Assembly: GCA_050486105.1 (NCBI GenBank)
Contig: JBJHCR010000274.1
Coordinates: 1 to 8,818, forward strand
Reading direction: 5' to 3'
DNA: 8,818 nt
From: JAEXNA01 sp050486105
GTDB lineage: Bacteria; Vulcanimicrobiota; Xenobia; Xenobiales; JADMJV01
The position numbers and the translations under genes were made by a program. Positions 6,792 through 8,818 of this stretch are shown here, piece by piece. Positions within the stretch are counted from its first letter, which is position 1; every line of letters begins with the position of its first letter. A model generated the notes under the pieces. That model ran no database searches. It had not been told where the DNA came from and was given only the letters and a program-made list of their open reading frames with translations.

Positions 6792-6820
6792 ACGTTAACC
6801 GGGGCAGCGCCTCTTGTCAA
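6792..6820 (-). promoter_or_regulatory. Candidate sigma-70 promoter of fusA
   Basis: A perfect TTGACA (6815-6820, read on minus) is followed after 17 bases by TAACGT (6792-6797), which keeps the key T, A and final T of the -10 consensus. Transcription would start near 6785, giving a leader of roughly 180 bases or less, depending on the gap. Confidence 0.5.
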
Positions 6821-6848
6821 GACGACAGACCGATTATTTTGGGAAACC

Positions 6849-6906
6849 CCTCTCGGATACCGGGTGCCGCTTCAGGTGAAGTCCAGCACCCGGCACCAGA
6901 GAGAGG
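6849..6906 (-). terminator. Nested hairpin after the esterase gene, possible terminator
   Basis: CCTCTC (6849-6854) pairs with GAGAGG (6901-6906). Inside, CCGGGTGC (6860-6867) pairs perfectly with GCACCCGG (6886-6893), and innermost CTTCA (6870-6874) pairs with TGAAG (6877-6881). It follows the esterase stop by about 46 bases. The stem is strong but only GGGGTTTCCC follows it on the minus strand, so there is no proper T tract. It may act as a terminator, an RNA-end stabiliser or a regulatory element. Confidence 0.5.
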
Positions 6907-6952
6907 TTGAAGTGGGGAACGTTGGGAGCCTTAGGCGTTCCTACCGGAACCT

Positions 6953-7690
6953 CTAGAGGTAGGCCCCCACGTAGTGGACCATCATGGAGCGCCAGGTCGG
7001 CCAATCGTGGGGCTGGTCGTATCCCCAGAGATCGAGCTTATGAGGAACACCCTTGGCTCTCAGAACGTTGCTGATCCCTACGGTAGCTTCAGGCCGCTCG
7101 TAGTCACCTTGACCGGTCATGAGGTAAATGTGGCGCTTATTCTGCAACATGGGCAGATAGTAGCCGTCCCAGAGATGGGGAAGATACTCGGTGGGGTTAT
7201 TGAAGTAGATGTTCTCGTCGTGATACCCGTTGCTCTCGTAGTAATCACGAATATCATAGCCACCGCTCATGGCTATGGTTCCGGCGAAGAGGTCTGGACG
7301 CCGAAAGAGTTGATTGGCGGCGTGGAATGCTCCGAGGCTCGCCCCCACGGTGATGATCCCGTGGTCTCCACCACAACTGTTCCAGATATAAGGAACGATT
7401 TCATCGGTGACGTGCCGGTTGTAGGCCTGCTGGAGCAGCCCTTTCACTTTCGGGTGACAAGATTTATTCAACCAGGCTTCCCGATTGATTCCCCCAATAG
7501 AGAAAACCTTGATCTTTCCGGAGTTGATATACGGAGCCAAAACATCGGTCATCAAGAAACGTTCGTGCTCAAGATAGTCCGCCGCAGCGGTAGGAAAGAA
7601 GAGAAGAGGGCGTCCGTAATGCCCATAGGTTGCCACATTCACCGGCATATTTAGGTTGGGACTAATCCAACCATCAACGTGCTTGTACAT
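6953..7690 (-). CDS. Alpha/beta-hydrolase, COG4947-type putative esterase
   Basis: The 245-residue protein opens MYKHVDGWISPNLN..VATYGHYGRPLLFFPTAA, like the family of small cytoplasmic esterases (COG4947, putative-esterase superfamily). Visible catalytic residues are S118 in the nucleophile elbow VGASLGAFHA (115-124), D196 in TGQGDYE and H228 in DQPHDWPTWR. A run of Tyr- and Asn-rich residues (DYYESNGYHDENIYFNNP, 149-166) forms the likely lid. There is no signal peptide. The substrate is unknown, and the family is often annotated only as esterase or as alpha/beta hydrolase-fold protein. I chose the ATG at 7690 because GGAG lies 6 bases before it and its distance to the SPNL motif is as in relatives. 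ATGs at 7702 and 7708 would add 4 or 6 residues but have poor ribosome sites. It is 177-195 bases from the upstream gene, so probably has its own promoter. Confidence 0.88.
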   Translation of the reverse strand: MYKHVDGWISPNLNMPVNVATYGHYGRPLLFFPTAAADYLEHERFLMTDVLAPYINSGKIKVFSIGGINREAWLNKSCHPKVKGLLQQAYNRHVTDEIVPYIWNSCGGDHGIITVGASLGAFHAANQLFRRPDLFAGTIAMSGGYDIRDYYESNGYHDENIYFNNPTEYLPHLWDGYYLPMLQNKRHIYLMTGQGDYERPEATVGISNVLRAKGVPHKLDLWGYDQPHDWPTWRSMMVHYVGAYL

Positions 7691-7696
7691 TAAAAT

Positions 7697-7700
7697 CTCC
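7697..7700 (-). promoter_or_regulatory. Ribosome binding site choosing the esterase start
   Basis: GGAG on the minus strand, 6 bases before the ATG at 7690. It lies downstream of, and so argues against, the alternative starts at 7702 and 7708. Confidence 0.5.
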
Positions 7701-7760
7701 ATGCTCATCTTGCCGTTGCCAAATCGAAAGCAAGTCTCGTTCTCGGCAAGGGCTACTTTA

Positions 7761-7800
7761 GTCTAAAAATCCAAGCCTGACCTCAAAGTCTGATTAGACG
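7761..7800 (-). promoter_or_regulatory. Possible promoter/operator of the esterase gene
   Basis: On the minus strand TTGAGG (7782-7787) and TAGACT (7761-7766) stand 15 bases apart, a short and weak promoter match. The same stretch repeats the word (T)AGAC/GTCT(A): GTCTAA (7762-7767), GTCT (7789-7792) and TTAGAC (7795-7800), so that inverted half-sites surround the putative -35. This could be a repressor site, or chance. Confidence 0.2.
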
Positions 7801-7885
7801 ATTCGGTTGGCGGGTTCTCGACCACTCAGCTATTTCCCCAGAAAGTGAAAGGCAAACCCCTTCTGCAGACAAAGACGAGACCTTT

Positions 7886-8614
7886 TTAAGGACGAAAGAA
7901 GTCCCGGTCGAAGGGGTCGGGCTCATCGATGACCAAAAGTCGCCGATATCTGCTGCCGATATCCTGATAAACGGTCCGGGCCCGCCCGTCGTCCCAGACC
8001 ACCCGAGCTTCGTAATAATCCCCAGGAGCTAAATCCGTCAACTGGAAGGCGAAACGATTCCATTTTCCCTGATTCCACCATGTGCGGCGCTGGTAGTGTC
8101 CCCTTCGGTTGGTCCAAGTCACGACTCGCTCCACTCCGATGTACTCCTGACTGTAGGCGTCATAATACCGATGGGCCTCTACGTCCACGGTGAAACGTTC
8201 CTGTCGAGGAACGCGCTCTTGACTGGGGTGCAAAGGTTGATGCTCTTTGTGACTCTCCAGGATACGTTGCCGGGCTTCCGCCTCGGGACGAACGATGGGC
8301 AACTCGGAATCCGCCTGAATGCTGCCCGGTTCGAGTGGAACCTCAGCAGGAGGCATGGGAGCGGGCTGAGGCTGAAAGGTCTCAGCACCGGGAATTCGAT
8401 AAGTCGGTGGTACTCCTGGAGTCAGCGGTGGCCCTCGTTTCACCTTGGTGTCCAGGTTCTCCCAATCCAAACGGTAATCCCCGGCCAATTGCCGGCTTGG
8501 AGAGGAGTCCCACCTTGGACGATCCCCTTCGCCGGCCCCAATGGGACTCGCGCAAAGCAAGAGAAAAAGAGTGATTTTGAGAATCCATTGCAGCATCTCG
8601 CCTAAGCTTACCAC
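7886..8614 (-). CDS. Secreted proline-rich protein of unknown function
   Basis: I do not recognise this 242-residue protein. It starts with a signal-peptide-like segment: hydrophobic core LQWILKITLFLLLCA (8-22) and a plausible signal peptidase I site after PIGA (27). The Cys at 21 follows LLL, not a standard lipobox. Residues 60-97 are a Pro-rich linker (PPLTPGVPP, QPQPAPMPPAEVPLEP). The C-terminal 110 residues are rich in Tyr, Trp and Arg and read as beta strands (VVTWTNRRGHYQRRTWW, FAFQLTDLAPGDYYEARVVW), reminiscent of a fibronectin III-like fold, and end in RDFFRP. It probably acts in the envelope or outside the cell. The GTG at 8614 has GGAG 10 bases upstream. The ATG at 8596 would give a shorter, more positively charged signal peptide and is a real alternative. 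The GTG lies 3 bases after the stop of the membrane-protein gene, suggesting an operon. Confidence 0.7.
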   Translation of the reverse strand: MVSLGEMLQWILKITLFLLLCASPIGAGEGDRPRWDSSPSRQLAGDYRLDWENLDTKVKRGPPLTPGVPPTYRIPGAETFQPQPAPMPPAEVPLEPGSIQADSELPIVRPEAEARQRILESHKEHQPLHPSQERVPRQERFTVDVEAHRYYDAYSQEYIGVERVVTWTNRRGHYQRRTWWNQGKWNRFAFQLTDLAPGDYYEARVVWDDGRARTVYQDIGSRYRRLLVIDEPDPFDRDFFRP

Positions 8615-8617
8615 AAC

Positions 8618-8818
8618 TCACACACTCCGAGACAATACGCTGGAAATCAGGGTTGAAACCCACAGAGAGAGCAGCAAATAGGCGCCGAAGCTGCCGTGTA
8701 GTTGAGCTGTTTTGAGAACGTTTTGATTGGACTCTGGAGCTCCCGGACCAGCAAAACCGGCCATCACTGTTTTTACTGCGCTGGGCACGGTTAGGAAAAC
8801 CACCGCACTCATCCCGGT
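8618..8818 (-). CDS. C-terminal end of a small membrane protein (5' end possibly outside the window)
   Basis: The frame is open to the right edge. An ATG at 8812 would give a 64-residue protein, but two further codons without a stop precede it, so the start may lie beyond the window. Two hydrophobic stretches are visible from that ATG: residues 2-21 (SAVVFLTVPSAVKTVMAGFA) and about 42-60 (FGAYLLLSLWVSTLISSVL), joined by a polar segment with Pro, Asn and Gln. I cannot name the family. The last TGA is 3 bases before the GTG start of the secreted protein, so both are likely co-transcribed. Confidence 0.5.
   Translation of the reverse strand, partial: TGMSAVVFLTVPSAVKTVMAGFAGPGAPESNQNVLKTAQLHGSFGAYLLLSLWVSTLISSVLSRSV

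Larger units (their letters stand above)
6608..6952. other. 345-base non-coding region upstream of fusA and downstream of the esterase
   Basis: No credible gene is seen on either strand. The open frames that cross it do so only because N is not read as stop. It holds, from right to left on the minus strand, a nested hairpin (6849-6906), a candidate fusA promoter (6792-6820), an assembly gap (6730-6739) inside an 11-base direct repeat, and a leader of about 180 bases ending in the fusA ribosome binding site. I looked for a tRNA and found none. Confidence 0.75.

Noticed and set aside
6608..6820. N-terminal extension of EF-G up to a TTG at 6820 (71 extra residues)
   Set aside because: It passes through the ten N, lacks any EF-G homology, contains the candidate promoter, and the ATG at 6607 has an AAGGAG and the family-typical start.
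6002..6910. A 302-residue plus-strand open frame across the fusA start and N gap
   Set aside because: It is antisense to EF-G's highly conserved G domain, and stays open partly because N is not read as stop.
6974..7654. A 226-residue plus-strand open frame opposite the esterase
   Set aside because: The minus strand has an intact catalytic triad and the family's start. This frame shows no domain.
7790..7845. A tRNA-like stretch on the minus strand (TAGCTGAGTGGTCGAGA)
   Set aside because: It resembles a D-arm, but there is no matching acceptor stem, anticodon arm or GTTCGAA-type T loop at the right distances.
8548..8554. Cys21 of the secreted protein as a lipoprotein attachment site
   Set aside because: The residues before it are LLL, not the small residues needed at -1 of a lipobox. 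A signal peptidase I site after residue 27 fits better.

Overview
The window is an ordinary-looking stretch of bacterial chromosome of moderate GC content (by eye a little over half), with seven real protein genes or gene ends. I see no rRNA, tRNA, CRISPR array, insertion sequence or phage gene. A run of ten N at 6730-6739 shows that it comes from a draft scaffold. The best lineage clue is the translation elongation factor G. Its sequence is of the type shared by mitochondrial EF-G1 and the 'spd' EF-G1 of spirochaetes, planctomycetes and delta-proteobacterial lineages (P-loop AHIDSGKT, 'GVGAKMDSM' in the switch region, 'KKQTGGSGQYA' in domain IV). I infer a free-living member of one of those groups, perhaps a Bdellovibrionota/Myxococcota-like or planctomycete relative, but I cannot place it further.

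Layout. Positions 1-1473 (+ strand) hold the C-terminal part of an M29-type metallo-aminopeptidase. It is translationally coupled, with a 17 bp overlap, to a stand-alone methyltransferase that looks like the C-terminal domain of the ovothiol enzyme OvoA. Facing it on the minus strand, with overlapping 3' ends, is a 775-residue soluble hybrid histidine kinase with three PAS-like regions (1451-3778). Divergent from the kinase is an unrecognised 156-residue acidic protein (3864-4334), and an overlapping pair of -10-like boxes lies between the two. A bidirectional terminator (4427-4466) separates that gene from fusA (4487-6607, minus). Upstream of fusA is a 345-base non-coding stretch with a candidate promoter, a strong nested hairpin and the N gap. 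Then come, all on the minus strand, an alpha/beta-hydrolase of the COG4947 esterase type (6953-7690), a secreted proline-rich protein of unknown function (7886-8614) and the end of a small membrane protein (8618 to the window edge).

How the genes relate. The only clear functional units are the aminopeptidase/methyltransferase pair (one mRNA, coupled translation) and the membrane-protein/secreted-protein pair at the right edge (3 bp apart). fusA stands alone with its own terminator and is not in a str operon. The kinase has no partner regulator in the window.

The points most worth a second look are four. The OvoA-type methyltransferase domain is free-standing. The N gap is flanked on both sides by the same 11-base word, which suggests two unmerged overlapping contig ends and not missing sequence. 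The two -10-like boxes between kinase and hypothetical gene overlap on opposite strands. The fusA leader carries a large hairpin with two competing pairings. I did not find a convincing new multi-gene system.
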